NCBI GenBank assembly: GCA_963715025.1
Contig: CAVQQQ010000009.1
Coordinates: 682,001 to 746,000 of the forward strand
From: DASSJT01 sp963715025
GTDB lineage: Bacteria > Actinomycetota > Actinomycetes > Actinomycetales > Dermatophilaceae
Length of the DNA: 64,000 nucleotides
Direction of reading: 5' to 3'
Each line of letters opens with the position of its first letter. The first letter of the stretch is position 1. The notes beneath the pieces were generated by a model. That model worked only from the letters and a program-made list of their open reading frames with translations, was not told the DNA's origin and did not search any database. Below, in pieces: positions 46,240-54,770 of the stretch. A program made the position numbers and the translations under genes.

Positions 46240-47112
46240 ATGAGCCAGACTACGACCCGCTATGGAGCGGGCCACCGGCATGATGCGCCAGTTCGTCAAG
46301 GCGGACGGTTCAAGCGCCGCCAAGCACCCGGCTCCAGCCCTGGCCGAAGCCGACGGCCGCGGTTCTTGTCGTTGGTCTCGGCCAGCCTCCTGTGCGTAGT
46401 CGCGCTGGTGTTCCTGGCGGGTGGCGGGTGGGCGTTGTGGAAGGACCGCGTAGACCGTGACGGCAATGGCTTCGTGACCTTCGGGACGACCGAGCTGCGG
46501 GCCGAGCAATACGCGATCGTCGGAGACTTGCGGGGCGACGGTCCCAGCTGGCTCTACGGGTCGACGGTGCTAGGAGATGCCCGCGTCCGTGCCATGTCGA
46601 AGGTCGAGCAGCCGCTGTTCATCGGGATCGCGCGCAAGGACGACGTCTTGCGTTATCTGCGAGGAGCCGGGTACGCGACGATCGACAGCTTCGAGGTGCG
46701 GGCCGACACGACCCACCGGGGTGCGGCACCGTCCGTTCCACCGTCCCGCGGGACGATCTGGGCGGCGTCGACACAAGGCACCGGCCTGCAGACGCTGCTG
46801 TGGACGCCGCGTGGGGGTGACTGGAGCGTCGTGATGATGAACGCGGACGCCAGCGCCAACGTCGACGTTCGAGGCGACGCGAGCGCGAAGCTCCCGGTCT
46901 TGCCGTGGCTTGCCGGTGGTTTCTTGATCATCGGCGGAGCCGCGGGGTTCATCGCGGCGTGGGCTCTCGTACGCGCCATCCGCCGCGAAAACCGCTCGCC
47001 CCAGTCCGGGTTGGACAAGTCGATATCGGACGTGTCCCCCGTAGCAGCTCCGGGCCTGGCGCCCCGAGCGGACGAGGACCCGGACTGCCCGACAGCACAA
47101 CGGAGGAGGTGA
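46240..47112 (+). CDS. Conserved membrane protein, two TM segments
   Basis: 290 residues. TM1 (FLSLVSASLLCVVALVFLAG), a beta-rich outer region of about 170 residues (VDRDGNGFVTFGTTELRAEQ through GGDWSVVMMNADASANVDVR), TM2 (LPWLAGGFLIIGGAAGFIAA) and a polar tail. The pattern is common to an uncharacterised actinobacterial membrane protein family with a conserved V-x-M-N-AD motif. The ATG at 46240 follows GGAGAGGGGG. It precedes the DUF4342 gene by 5 bp, so they are co-transcribed. Function unknown. Confidence 0.7.
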   Translation: MSQTTTRYGAGHRHDAPVRQGGRFKRRQAPGSSPGRSRRPRFLSLVSASLLCVVALVFLAGGGWALWKDRVDRDGNGFVTFGTTELRAEQYAIVGDLRGDGPSWLYGSTVLGDARVRAMSKVEQPLFIGIARKDDVLRYLRGAGYATIDSFEVRADTTHRGAAPSVPPSRGTIWAASTQGTGLQTLLWTPRGGDWSVVMMNADASANVDVRGDASAKLPVLPWLAGGFLIIGGAAGFIAAWALVRAIRRENRSPQSGLDKSISDVSPVAAPGLAPRADEDPDCPTAQRRR

Positions 47113-47117
47113 ACGGA

Positions 47118-47408
47118 ATGAATCACCAAACGACGACATCGACGGAGAAGATCGATGTCAAGGGCGGCCACCTCGTGCAGAAGGTCAGAGCGCTGGTCCA
47201 CGAAGGCAACGTTCGTCGGATCGTCATCAAGGACTCCGATGGCAGGACCGTTGTTGAGGTCCCCGCGACGGTCGGCGTGGTCGGTTTCCTCGTGGCGCCC
47301 ACCATGGCCGCGGTCGGCGCGCTCGCCGCGCTCTCCGCGGACTACTCGATCGAAGTCGAGCGAGACGCTCCCGAGTCGACAGACACCACCGTCACGCCGC
47401 CGGCGTAG
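47118..47408 (+). CDS. DUF4342-domain protein
   Basis: 96 residues. EKIDVKGGHLVQKVRALVHE, GNVRRIVIKDSDGRTVVEVP and TVGVVGFLVAPTMAAVGALA are close to the DUF4342 consensus: a charged strand-helix part followed by one hydrophobic helix. GGAGG precedes the ATG. The family is of unknown function and often near stress genes. Likely membrane-associated through the hydrophobic helix. Confidence 0.85.
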   Translation: MNHQTTTSTEKIDVKGGHLVQKVRALVHEGNVRRIVIKDSDGRTVVEVPATVGVVGFLVAPTMAAVGALAALSADYSIEVERDAPESTDTTVTPPA

Positions 47409-47512
47409 GTGATGCGGGCGTGTCCCGCACAGGGTCTTGACCGTCGTGTGACGGCAAGAGAGGAGAGAACCATGGAGAAATACGTGTCGACGATGCTGAC
47501 GATGCAGGAAGC

Positions 47513-47710
47513 GGCTTCGGCATCAAGCACGTGTGGATGCACCGCTCCTACGGCGCGGGCAGTGTCAGCGACGCGGCCACCGCATACGGGCGTGAGCGTG
47601 GCATCACCGTGATCGACGGTGGGTGTCCGCTCATGTTCGAACCGACCGCCGATTTGGGGCACAAGGTCATGCGGGTGATCTACAGGAGGCACGTTCCCAA
47701 GACCGTCTGA
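47513..47710 (+). pseudogene. CoA-binding-domain protein, C-terminal fragment
   Basis: 66 codons read GFGIKHVWMHRSYGAGSVSD, GRERGITVIDGGCPLMFEPT, ADLGHKVMRVIYRRHVPKTV and stop. This is the C-terminal half of a YccU-type CoA-binding Rossmann protein (typical V-W-x-x-x…G-I-x-V-I-D-G-G-CP-x-MF). The N-terminal half with the glycine-rich loop is missing: only 40 bp upstream an ATG with a good site opens a different frame (MEKYVSTMLTMQEA). A deletion has probably fused the old 5' end out of frame to the remaining 3' end. Confidence 0.65.
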
Positions 47711-47761
47711 CCGCTGACGCGCGTTCAGCCGATGTCGGTCACCCAACGAGAGGAGGAAGTC

Positions 47762-48562
47762 ATGGCCCTATTGGAAGTCATCGCTCGCGCCAAGGTGCGC
47801 CCGGGCCAACTTGAGGGGTTCAAGGCCCAAGCGGCCGAGATCGTCCGGCTGACCCAAGAGCGAGACACGCACACCTTGCGTTGCGACTGGTTCATCAACG
47901 AGGCCGGAACGCAGTGCGAGGTCCACGAGATGTTCCCCGACGAACAAGGACTGATCGAGCACAAGATGCACACGATGGAGGCGACGGATCGCCTCTTCCG
48001 CGACCACGCGTCCGACCACCAGTCGTCGCTCTACGGCGAGGTCTCAGAGAACTTCCTCAACCTCGTCCAAGAGCGGATGGGGGCGGCGCCAGCCGTCTTC
48101 TCGTTCCTGCAGGGACTCGAACAAGACGGCAGCGGTCCAGCCCTGCGATCAGAACGACCGCGCGCGCAGGCCACGAGCGGAGGAGCGACGGAACATCTGG
48201 AACTGCACGCTCACCTGAAGATCCGCGCAGGTCACCTGGAAGGGTGCAAGGCCCAAGCGGCCGAGATCATGCGGCTGACCCGAGAGAAAGACAAGCAGAC
48301 CGTTCGCTACGACTGGTTCATCAACGAGGCCGGAACCGAGTGCGAGGTGCACGAAGCGTACCTGCGCGGACAGGGACTGATCGAGCACAACACACACGTC
48401 ATGGACGCGCGGGCGATCCTCTTCGAGAAGTACGCCTACGACCACCGCATGACCGCCTTCGGCGATGTCTCCCAGGAACTCAGGGAAATCGCAAACAAGC
48501 ACGCCGGAGGGATCGCTGTGTACTCGTTCATGCAAGGCCTCGAAACCGCAGCAGCGGTCTAG
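47762..48562 (+). CDS. Tandem antibiotic-biosynthesis-monooxygenase-like (ABM) protein
   Basis: 266 residues made of two homologous halves. Half one (1-125) has EVIARAKVRPGQLEGFKAQA and LRCDWFINEAGTQCEVHEMF. Half two (about 145-266) has ELHAHLKIRAGHLEGCKAQA and VRYDWFINEAGTECEVHEAY. Each looks like a dimeric alpha+beta barrel domain, so the fused pair could fold as an internal pseudo-dimer. ABM-type proteins include quinone-forming monooxygenases and many unknowns. The ATG at 47762 follows GGAGG. It lies 24 bp before the acyltransferase gene. Confidence 0.75.
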   Translation: MALLEVIARAKVRPGQLEGFKAQAAEIVRLTQERDTHTLRCDWFINEAGTQCEVHEMFPDEQGLIEHKMHTMEATDRLFRDHASDHQSSLYGEVSENFLNLVQERMGAAPAVFSFLQGLEQDGSGPALRSERPRAQATSGGATEHLELHAHLKIRAGHLEGCKAQAAEIMRLTREKDKQTVRYDWFINEAGTECEVHEAYLRGQGLIEHNTHVMDARAILFEKYAYDHRMTAFGDVSQELREIANKHAGGIAVYSFMQGLETAAAV

Positions 48563-48586
48563 GCGACGAGGCAAGGGCGTGACGTC

Positions 48587-50059
48587 ATGGTCGAGACCCG
48601 TCTCCTGGAACGGCTGACCGCTTCGGACCTGTTCCTCCTTCTCTGGGACGACTACGGCTGGTCCACCGACATCGGCGGCCTCGCCATCCTCGATGGCACA
48701 AGCCTGCTCGACGAGGACGGGTGCGTCCGAGTCGACGCGATCCGGCGACACCTCGAGCCGAGACTGCACTTGGTGCCTCGCTTCAGGCAGCTGCTGTACC
48801 GGCCTCGCCTCGGGCTGGGCTGGCCCCTCTGGGTCGACGCTCCCTCGTTCGATCTCGCCGACCACATCCGAGTACACCCGCTTGCCGCGCCCGCCGACCA
48901 GGTCCAGCTGCTGCAGACATGCCAGCAGCTGGCCGGGCAGACCTTCGATCCCGCCCGCCCGCTATGGGAGTTATGGTTGCTGCCCGGCCTGCCAGACCGA
49001 CGGCTCGGCGCTTTCTTGAAACTGCATCACGTCCTCGCCGACGGTCCCGCTGCGATGGCCGCGTTCGGGGCGCTGCTTGACCAGACCGCCGACCCGCCCG
49101 ACCCGGGTGCACCGCCGTGGACGCCGACGCCCTCCCCGTCCAACGGCGAACTGCTGCGCGACAACCTGCGACGCCGCCGACAGGAACTACGGCGCGGGTG
49201 GTCGGGCCTTGTCCATCCGAGCAGGACGCTGAGCCTGGCGCGACGCGCGTTGCCGGCGTGGCGGGAGGTGCTCACCGAGAAGCCTGCCCCACGGACCAGC
49301 CTCAACCACCCCGTGGGCCCTGAGCGCCGACTGGCCATCGTCCGAGGTCGCCTCGACCCCGCCAAACGAGTCGCCCATATCCAGCAGGCCAAGGTCAACG
49401 ACGTGGTTCTGGCCGCGGTCGCGGGCGGCCTGCGCCAGCTGCTCGCCAGCCGCGGCGAGGATGCCCAAGGGCTCGTGCAGCGCGCGATGGTGACGATCTC
49501 CCACCGCGACGAGCGAGCTGGGGCAGCGCAGGGCAACAAGCCCGGGTGGATGATGGTGCCGCTGCCGGTCAGTGAGCCGGACCCGGTGGCCCGGCTCAAG
49601 GTGATCGCCGCAGAGACGGGCGCACGGAAGGACAAGGCTCGCCCCGAGGCGGGCAGCGGGATCTTCAGGTTCGTCGCGGGCCAGCGCATCTGGTACCGGC
49701 TGTTTCCGCGGCAGCGGTCAGTGAATCTGGTCGTGAGCAACGTCCCGGGTCCGCCGATGCCGCTGTACCTCGCCGGTGCGCCGCTGCTGGAGGTGTTCCC
49801 CCTGCTGCCGCCCATGGGCAACCTGACACTTGTCGTCGCCGCCCTGTCGTATGCCGGCCAGCTCAACCTCACTGCAGCCGCCGACCGGGACAGCTGTCCG
49901 GACATAGAGGTCTTCGCCCAAGGGGTTCGCAGCGCACTCGACGACCTCGAGCGATCGGTCCTTGGGTTCAAGACGGGCGGTCGGGCTGGTGCAGCAGAGT
50001 CGTTGCGGCAGTCCGTCGGCGAAGTATCGATCGAAGGAGGCCAACGATGGGTTTCGTGA
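48587..50059 (+). CDS. Wax ester synthase / diacylglycerol acyltransferase (WS/DGAT)
   Basis: 490 residues, normal for the family. The catalytic motif H147-H-V-L-A-D-G153 is present. Further family marks are PLWELWLLPGLPDRRLGAFL before it, VNDVVLAAVAGGLRQLLASR and VNLVVSNVPGPPMPLYLAGA (the conserved N-V-P-G-P). These enzymes acylate diacylglycerol or fatty alcohols, making storage triacylglycerol or wax esters at the membrane. Its end overlaps the alpha/beta hydrolase start by 13 bp, suggesting coupled synthesis and turnover (inference). Confidence 0.9.
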   Translation: MVETRLLERLTASDLFLLLWDDYGWSTDIGGLAILDGTSLLDEDGCVRVDAIRRHLEPRLHLVPRFRQLLYRPRLGLGWPLWVDAPSFDLADHIRVHPLAAPADQVQLLQTCQQLAGQTFDPARPLWELWLLPGLPDRRLGAFLKLHHVLADGPAAMAAFGALLDQTADPPDPGAPPWTPTPSPSNGELLRDNLRRRRQELRRGWSGLVHPSRTLSLARRALPAWREVLTEKPAPRTSLNHPVGPERRLAIVRGRLDPAKRVAHIQQAKVNDVVLAAVAGGLRQLLASRGEDAQGLVQRAMVTISHRDERAGAAQGNKPGWMMVPLPVSEPDPVARLKVIAAETGARKDKARPEAGSGIFRFVAGQRIWYRLFPRQRSVNLVVSNVPGPPMPLYLAGAPLLEVFPLLPPMGNLTLVVAALSYAGQLNLTAAADRDSCPDIEVFAQGVRSALDDLERSVLGFKTGGRAGAAESLRQSVGEVSIEGGQRWVS

Positions 50060-50865
50060 GGAAGGACGGATGCGACCTCTACTACGAGGAGGCGGGCGAC
50101 GGCATACCGATCCTCTTGATTCCGCCGTCCGGCGCGACGGCCTCAACGTGGGGTCCATTGACCGAAGAGCTCGCCCGCATCGGGCGCGTGGTCAGTTACG
50201 ACCGTCGCGGTTACGCCCGGAGTGGCAGCGAACCGGTCCGCTCGATTGCCACGCATACGGCCGACGCCGCCGCGATCTTGGAGTACTTGGGCGCCGAGCC
50301 CGCCGTCGTTGTCGGTACCAGCGCCGGGGCGACGATTGCGGTCGACCTCGCGGTCCGTCGTCCGGATCTCGTGGAGGCCGTCATCGCTCACGAGGCGGCT
50401 TGGCGGGCGAACCGTCACCTTCCGAACGGGTCGCAGCTCGCAGCCGTGGCCAAGATCGGATGGCTGACGCTCCGCGGCCGATATGGCGACGCCGCCGAGA
50501 CGCTCTTGCGCGCTGCCTACTCCTACCGTGACGGAGGATCTGCGTGGGACGCCTTTCCAGACGAGTGGCGGCGCGCCGGCAGGGAGAACGCTCGGGCGGC
50601 CTTGCGGGACTTCCGGAACTCGATCGGCAACTATCCATCACCAACGGACCTCGCGACGGTCGCGGTTCCGGTTGTGTGCACCTACGGGGCACGGAGCCCA
50701 AGCAACATCGTCCGTCTGACCCGGTCGCTCGCCTCTGCCATCCCCACTGCGGAAACGCATCAAATTGAAGGTGCCGGTCACGCGGCCACCTTCGATGCAA
50801 CATCCCACTTCGTGCAGCTAGTCGCCGATACCATCACCTCCGAACGGCGTCGGGCGTTCGAGTGA
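50047..50865 (+). CDS. Alpha/beta hydrolase coupled to WS/DGAT
   Basis: 272 residues. The oxyanion region is PILLIPPSGATASTWGPLTE, RVVSYDRRGYARSGSEP is the family's strand-4 loop, VVVGTSAGATIAVDLAVRRP the nucleophile elbow (G-T-S-A-G) and HQIEGAGHAATFDA the catalytic His. AAGGAGG precedes the ATG inside the end of the acyltransferase gene. Its position suggests lipase or esterase action on the acyl products, but the fold covers many reactions. Confidence 0.85.
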   Translation: MGFVRKDGCDLYYEEAGDGIPILLIPPSGATASTWGPLTEELARIGRVVSYDRRGYARSGSEPVRSIATHTADAAAILEYLGAEPAVVVGTSAGATIAVDLAVRRPDLVEAVIAHEAAWRANRHLPNGSQLAAVAKIGWLTLRGRYGDAAETLLRAAYSYRDGGSAWDAFPDEWRRAGRENARAALRDFRNSIGNYPSPTDLATVAVPVVCTYGARSPSNIVRLTRSLASAIPTAETHQIEGAGHAATFDATSHFVQLVADTITSERRRAFE

Positions 50866-50997
50866 TGGGGCCGAAACGCCCTAACCCCGACGGACGGACG
50901 AGGTCCCGAGTTCTGCAGTTGATGGGTGTCAGGAAGGTCGCGGGCGGCACGACGAAGCCGCGGTGCCGTCGCGGCTCCACAGGCGGGTAGTCCGCGG

Positions 50998-53259
50998 TCA
51001 TTTCCGCCGTCCGGAGGTCTCGACCTCCTCCCGCGGCCCATCGGCCGCGCTGCTCACCGGCTCCCGGGCTCTGGTCGCATCTTGCCCCGGCAGCTTCCGC
51101 GGCCAGGCGCTGAAGCGGCCCAGGAGCGATAGCACCGTCGGCACCAGGATCGACCGCACCACCAGCGCGTCGAGCAGGACCCCTAGAGCCATGACGAACG
51201 CCAGCTCACGGAAATGCCGCAACGGCACGATCGCCAGCATCCCGAAGCTCGCCGCCAACGTGAAGCCGGCTGCGGTGATCGCGTCGGAGGTCTCGGGGAT
51301 CCGCTCGGCGATTGCCCGCCGCAGCGTCGTGTGGTTCGCCCGGCTCCAGATGTGGCCGACCCCGTAGATGTTGTAGTCCGACCCCAGCGACAACAGCAGC
51401 ACCGACGCCGCGAATGGCACATAGAAGGTGACTCCGTCGTGGCCGAGCCGGCCCTGGAACACGAGCATAAGGCAGCCCATCGAAGCGGCGAGCGCCAGCA
51501 CGCTGCAGCCGAGCAGGAGCACCGGCGCGACGATCGCGCGCAGGAACACCATCAGCAGGATCAGGTTGATCACCAGCACTGCCACCCCGATGCGCAAGAG
51601 GTCCGCATTGGTCGCAGCCACGAGCTCGCCGGCCACAGCGGTGTCCCCGGCCAGACCGAAGTGGACGCCGTCCAGCCCCGCCCGGTGCAGCAGGGTGGGC
51701 GTGGTCGCGGACAGCCGGTTCAGGTCGCTGATCGCCGTGGCGCCAAGCGGCTCATGGTCGAGCACGATCACGAAGCGCGCGGCGTCCCCGGAGCGGGTCA
51801 CCAGCGCGCCGCGCGCCAGTTCTGCCGGCAGGGCGCCCGGGCTGAGCACACCCGCCACCCCGGGCTGCTGCTCCAGCTCGCGACCGAGACGGGCGAGCTT
51901 CCGCTGGTCCCTGCCCACGGAGGTGCCCTGCAGCAGCAGCTCGGTTGGCGAGACGATGCCCGGTGCGAACCCCTCGGCCGCGGCCTCCGCGGCCGAGTGC
52001 GGCTCGCTGGTAGCGGGCAGCGCGGCGACGAACGACACTCCCAGGCGCAGGCGGTTCGCGGCGGTGCCCAGCATGACCAGGCCGACGATGCAGCCGCTTG
52101 CGAGAACCAGTGCCACCACCCGCACGGTGAGGACTCGGGCAGCGAGGCGCACCGACCGCGAAGCGGTCTCTCCCTTCAGCCCGGTCGGCCAGAACAGCAC
52201 CCGGCCGAAGATCGCCAGCAGAGCGGGCAGCAGCGTCACCGACACCACCACCGCGGTCAGCACCGACAGGGAGAGCACCGGTCCGAACGCCCGGAAGAAG
52301 CTGGACCGCGCGACCAGCATCGCCGCGCTGCCGGCCGCGACCGCAATCCCGGCGACCAACACGATCCGCCCAGTCTGGGCCGTCGCCGTCTTGGCCGCCG
52401 TCAGCCGGTCCAAGCCCTCGTCGAGGCCGCTGCGCATGCGAGACAGGAAGAAGATCGCGTAGTCGGTGACGATGCCCAGCACGAGCGCGAGCACCAAGGG
52501 CTTGAGCTCCTCCGGTACCCCGCCGTGCACGAACCCGCCGACGTAGTTGGTCACCCGCACCGCCAGGAAATACGACGCCGCCGCCGTGACGAGCGCCACG
52601 AGCGGTGCGATGACCGACCGGAACTTGAATGCCACGATGGCAATGACCGCGGCCAGCGTGGCGCCCTCCAGAAGCAACAGGTGGCCGTACAGGATCTCCG
52701 ACTGCTCGACTTGCGCGGGGACCGTCCCCGTCACCCCGACGAAGTGGTCGTCCGGCTGGTTCACGTGCTGCGTGCCGACCCGGTGCGCCGCAGCGGCCTC
52801 CTCCGCGAAGGTCGTCCCTGGCTTGGCGACAAGGTAGGTCAGCGCCGTTGTGTCCCGCTCCGAGGATGGTCGGAAGACGCCGAGCGTGTTCGTGATCGGC
52901 ACGGCACCCGCGATCGGACCGGTGTCCCTCAGTGTGCCCTTGGTGAGCGCGACTGCCCGCTCCACCACCCGCCGCTGAGCAGCTGTCGACAGGCCGCGCG
53001 GATCGTGCTGCACCAGGATCGTGCGGGACGTGACCGGGAACCCGAACGCTTTGGTCGACGCGGTCTCCGTCTTGATGGCCCGGCTGTCCGGCGGCGCGAA
53101 GCCGCTCAACTCGGCATTTGGCATCGAGGCCGGAAGCCACGTCGCCGCCGCGAACGCGCCCACCGCCCAACCGAGCACAACGAGCCAGCGGAGTTTGACC
53201 ACCAGCCAGGCGTACATCCTGGTGAGAAGGCCAACCTCGGACTTCCGCCACGACTTCAT
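50998..53259 (-). CDS. MMPL-family RND transporter (second copy, distinct)
   Basis: 753 residues. TM1 is WLVVLGWAVGAFAAATWLPA. The first helix block contains GIVTDYAIFFLSRMRSGLDE and the second LGSDYNIYGVGHIWSRANHT, the paired (T/S)DY proton-relay motifs. It ends with SLLGRFSAWPRKLPGQDATR. Sequence and loops differ clearly from the MMPL at 12737, so it is not a recent duplicate. Lipid or drug export is likely. Divergent from the patatin operon with a 348-bp gap, so the two may share regulation. Confidence 0.88.
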   Translation of the reverse strand: MKSWRKSEVGLLTRMYAWLVVKLRWLVVLGWAVGAFAAATWLPASMPNAELSGFAPPDSRAIKTETASTKAFGFPVTSRTILVQHDPRGLSTAAQRRVVERAVALTKGTLRDTGPIAGAVPITNTLGVFRPSSERDTTALTYLVAKPGTTFAEEAAAAHRVGTQHVNQPDDHFVGVTGTVPAQVEQSEILYGHLLLLEGATLAAVIAIVAFKFRSVIAPLVALVTAAASYFLAVRVTNYVGGFVHGGVPEELKPLVLALVLGIVTDYAIFFLSRMRSGLDEGLDRLTAAKTATAQTGRIVLVAGIAVAAGSAAMLVARSSFFRAFGPVLSLSVLTAVVVSVTLLPALLAIFGRVLFWPTGLKGETASRSVRLAARVLTVRVVALVLASGCIVGLVMLGTAANRLRLGVSFVAALPATSEPHSAAEAAAEGFAPGIVSPTELLLQGTSVGRDQRKLARLGRELEQQPGVAGVLSPGALPAELARGALVTRSGDAARFVIVLDHEPLGATAISDLNRLSATTPTLLHRAGLDGVHFGLAGDTAVAGELVAATNADLLRIGVAVLVINLILLMVFLRAIVAPVLLLGCSVLALAASMGCLMLVFQGRLGHDGVTFYVPFAASVLLLSLGSDYNIYGVGHIWSRANHTTLRRAIAERIPETSDAITAAGFTLAASFGMLAIVPLRHFRELAFVMALGVLLDALVVRSILVPTVLSLLGRFSAWPRKLPGQDATRAREPVSSAADGPREEVETSGRRK

Positions 53260-53607
53260 GGCTCAGCCTCGTTTCCGCTCTCCGACGGAGCCACGGCGGC
53301 CCCTCCTCCCTGCAGCGCCCGGTTTCTGGACCACGTCGCTAGAAGCAGTACCCATTTCTCGACGTGTCGTATTTCGGTGCAAATTTCGGTGCAAACGCCT
53401 AGGCCCCTTCACCGTCAGCGCGACGGTCGACCTGTCCGAGCAGCACTTCTGCCGATCGGCAGCTCGGGTTCGTCGGCGAGGGCACCGAACCGGCTCATGC
53501 GCAGGATGGACGGGCTCGTCCAGAGCCCTGGGATCACCACGCCGGGCCTGTCCCCGTTTCCCGGACAGGGAGGCCGGTGAGCGGGACACTGGCGGAAAGG
53601 GGATGAG
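53260..53607. promoter_or_regulatory. Divergent promoter region (MMPL / patatin operon) with 12-bp tandem repeat
   Basis: 348 bp between divergent genes. ATTTCGGTGCAA is repeated head-to-tail at 53371-53382 and 53383-53394 in a locally AT-richer stretch, a likely binding site. No gene is supported in the rest. Confidence 0.5.
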
Positions 53608-54759
53608 ATGCCGGACAAACCGCGACAGCAAGTGCCAGTCTCGCAGCCGGTCAACGACGCCCGCGAGCTGGGCGACCCGAGGACCGGCACGGGCCTGTGC
53701 CTGTCCGGTGGCGGCTACCGGGCGATGCTCTTCCACATCGGCGGCCTCATCCGGCTCAACGAGGCCGGGATGCTGCGCAGCCTCGACCGGATCTCGAGCG
53801 TGTCCGGTGGGTCGATCACCTCGGCGGTGCTCGCGCTCGCCTGGCGCGATCTGGACTTCGGCCCGGATGGCGTCGCGCGCCGGCTCACCCAGTGCGTGGT
53901 CGACCCGTTGCGCGAGATGGCGACGCGGTCGATCGACAAGTCGTCGATCCTCGGCGGCGTGCTGTTGCCCAGGCGGACCATCGCCGAGACGGTCGCGAGG
54001 GCCTACGACAAGCACCTGTTCCACGGAGCGACCCTGCGCTCGTTGCCGTCGGACGACAAGGGACCGCGCTTCGTCATCAACGCGACGAACGTGCAGACCG
54101 GCAAGCTTTTCCGCTTCTCCCGGCCCTACGAGGGCGACTACACCGTGGGCCTGTGGCGTGACCCGGTCACCAACGTCGCGGATGCCGTCGCCGCGTCGAG
54201 CGCCTTCCCGCCTGTGCTGTCGCCGCACACGATCAGGCCCTCGGGGACGTTCGACCCGGAAACCGCGGGCGAGCACCAGGGTGCGTCCTTCCGCGAGAGG
54301 GTCTGGCTCTCGGACGGTGGGGTCTACGACAACCTCGGCCTGGAGACGACCTGGAAGCGCTGCCGCCGCATCCTCGTCAGCGACGGCGGCGGTCAGCTCG
54401 ACGCCGAGCCGGGCCCGAAGCGGGACTGGGCGCGGCACGGCATACGGGTCCTCGAGGTCATAGACAGCCAAGTGCGGGCCCTGCGGAAGCGCCAGCTCGT
54501 CGACTGCTACCAGCGCGACCTCAGGGTTGGAACGTACTGGGGCATCCGCTCCGAGGTGGCGGACTACCACCTCGAGGACGCGGTCGCGATCCCAGACGTC
54601 GACGTGGCCCGCGCCCGCTCGGTGAAGACGGGGCTCTCGCGGCTCGACGACGCGACCCAGCGATCCCTCATCAACTGGGGCTACGTCATCGCCGACACCG
54701 CCCTGCGCCGCTGGGTCGACAGCGCCCTCGCTAGGCCGAGCCGCCTGCCGATCCCGTGA
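53608..54759 (+). CDS. Patatin-like phospholipase
   Basis: 383 residues. The oxyanion hole is GGGYRA (34-39) in LCLSGGGYRAMLFHIGGLIR. The nucleophile is Ser66 in RISSVSGGSITSAVLAL and the catalytic Asp236 is in WLSDGGVYDNLG. The patatin Ser-Asp dyad is therefore complete. There is no signal peptide, so action is on cytosolic-face membranes. Patatin phospholipases occur as toxins, lipid-turnover enzymes and membrane-damaging effectors of immune systems such as CBASS (family knowledge). AAAGGGGA precedes the ATG. It is followed 11 bp later by a HEXXH peptidase and then an MBL protein in one tight operon; no cyclase, STAND or sensor gene is adjacent. Confidence 0.9.
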   Translation: MPDKPRQQVPVSQPVNDARELGDPRTGTGLCLSGGGYRAMLFHIGGLIRLNEAGMLRSLDRISSVSGGSITSAVLALAWRDLDFGPDGVARRLTQCVVDPLREMATRSIDKSSILGGVLLPRRTIAETVARAYDKHLFHGATLRSLPSDDKGPRFVINATNVQTGKLFRFSRPYEGDYTVGLWRDPVTNVADAVAASSAFPPVLSPHTIRPSGTFDPETAGEHQGASFRERVWLSDGGVYDNLGLETTWKRCRRILVSDGGGQLDAEPGPKRDWARHGIRVLEVIDSQVRALRKRQLVDCYQRDLRVGTYWGIRSEVADYHLEDAVAIPDVDVARARSVKTGLSRLDDATQRSLINWGYVIADTALRRWVDSALARPSRLPIP

Positions 54760-54770
54760 GGTGAGTCGCC

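Noticed and set aside
51214..53580. 788-codon plus-strand open frame antisense to the second MMPL gene
   Set aside because: His/Arg/Gln-rich shadow translation with no motif; it is explained by codon bias of the real minus-strand transporter.
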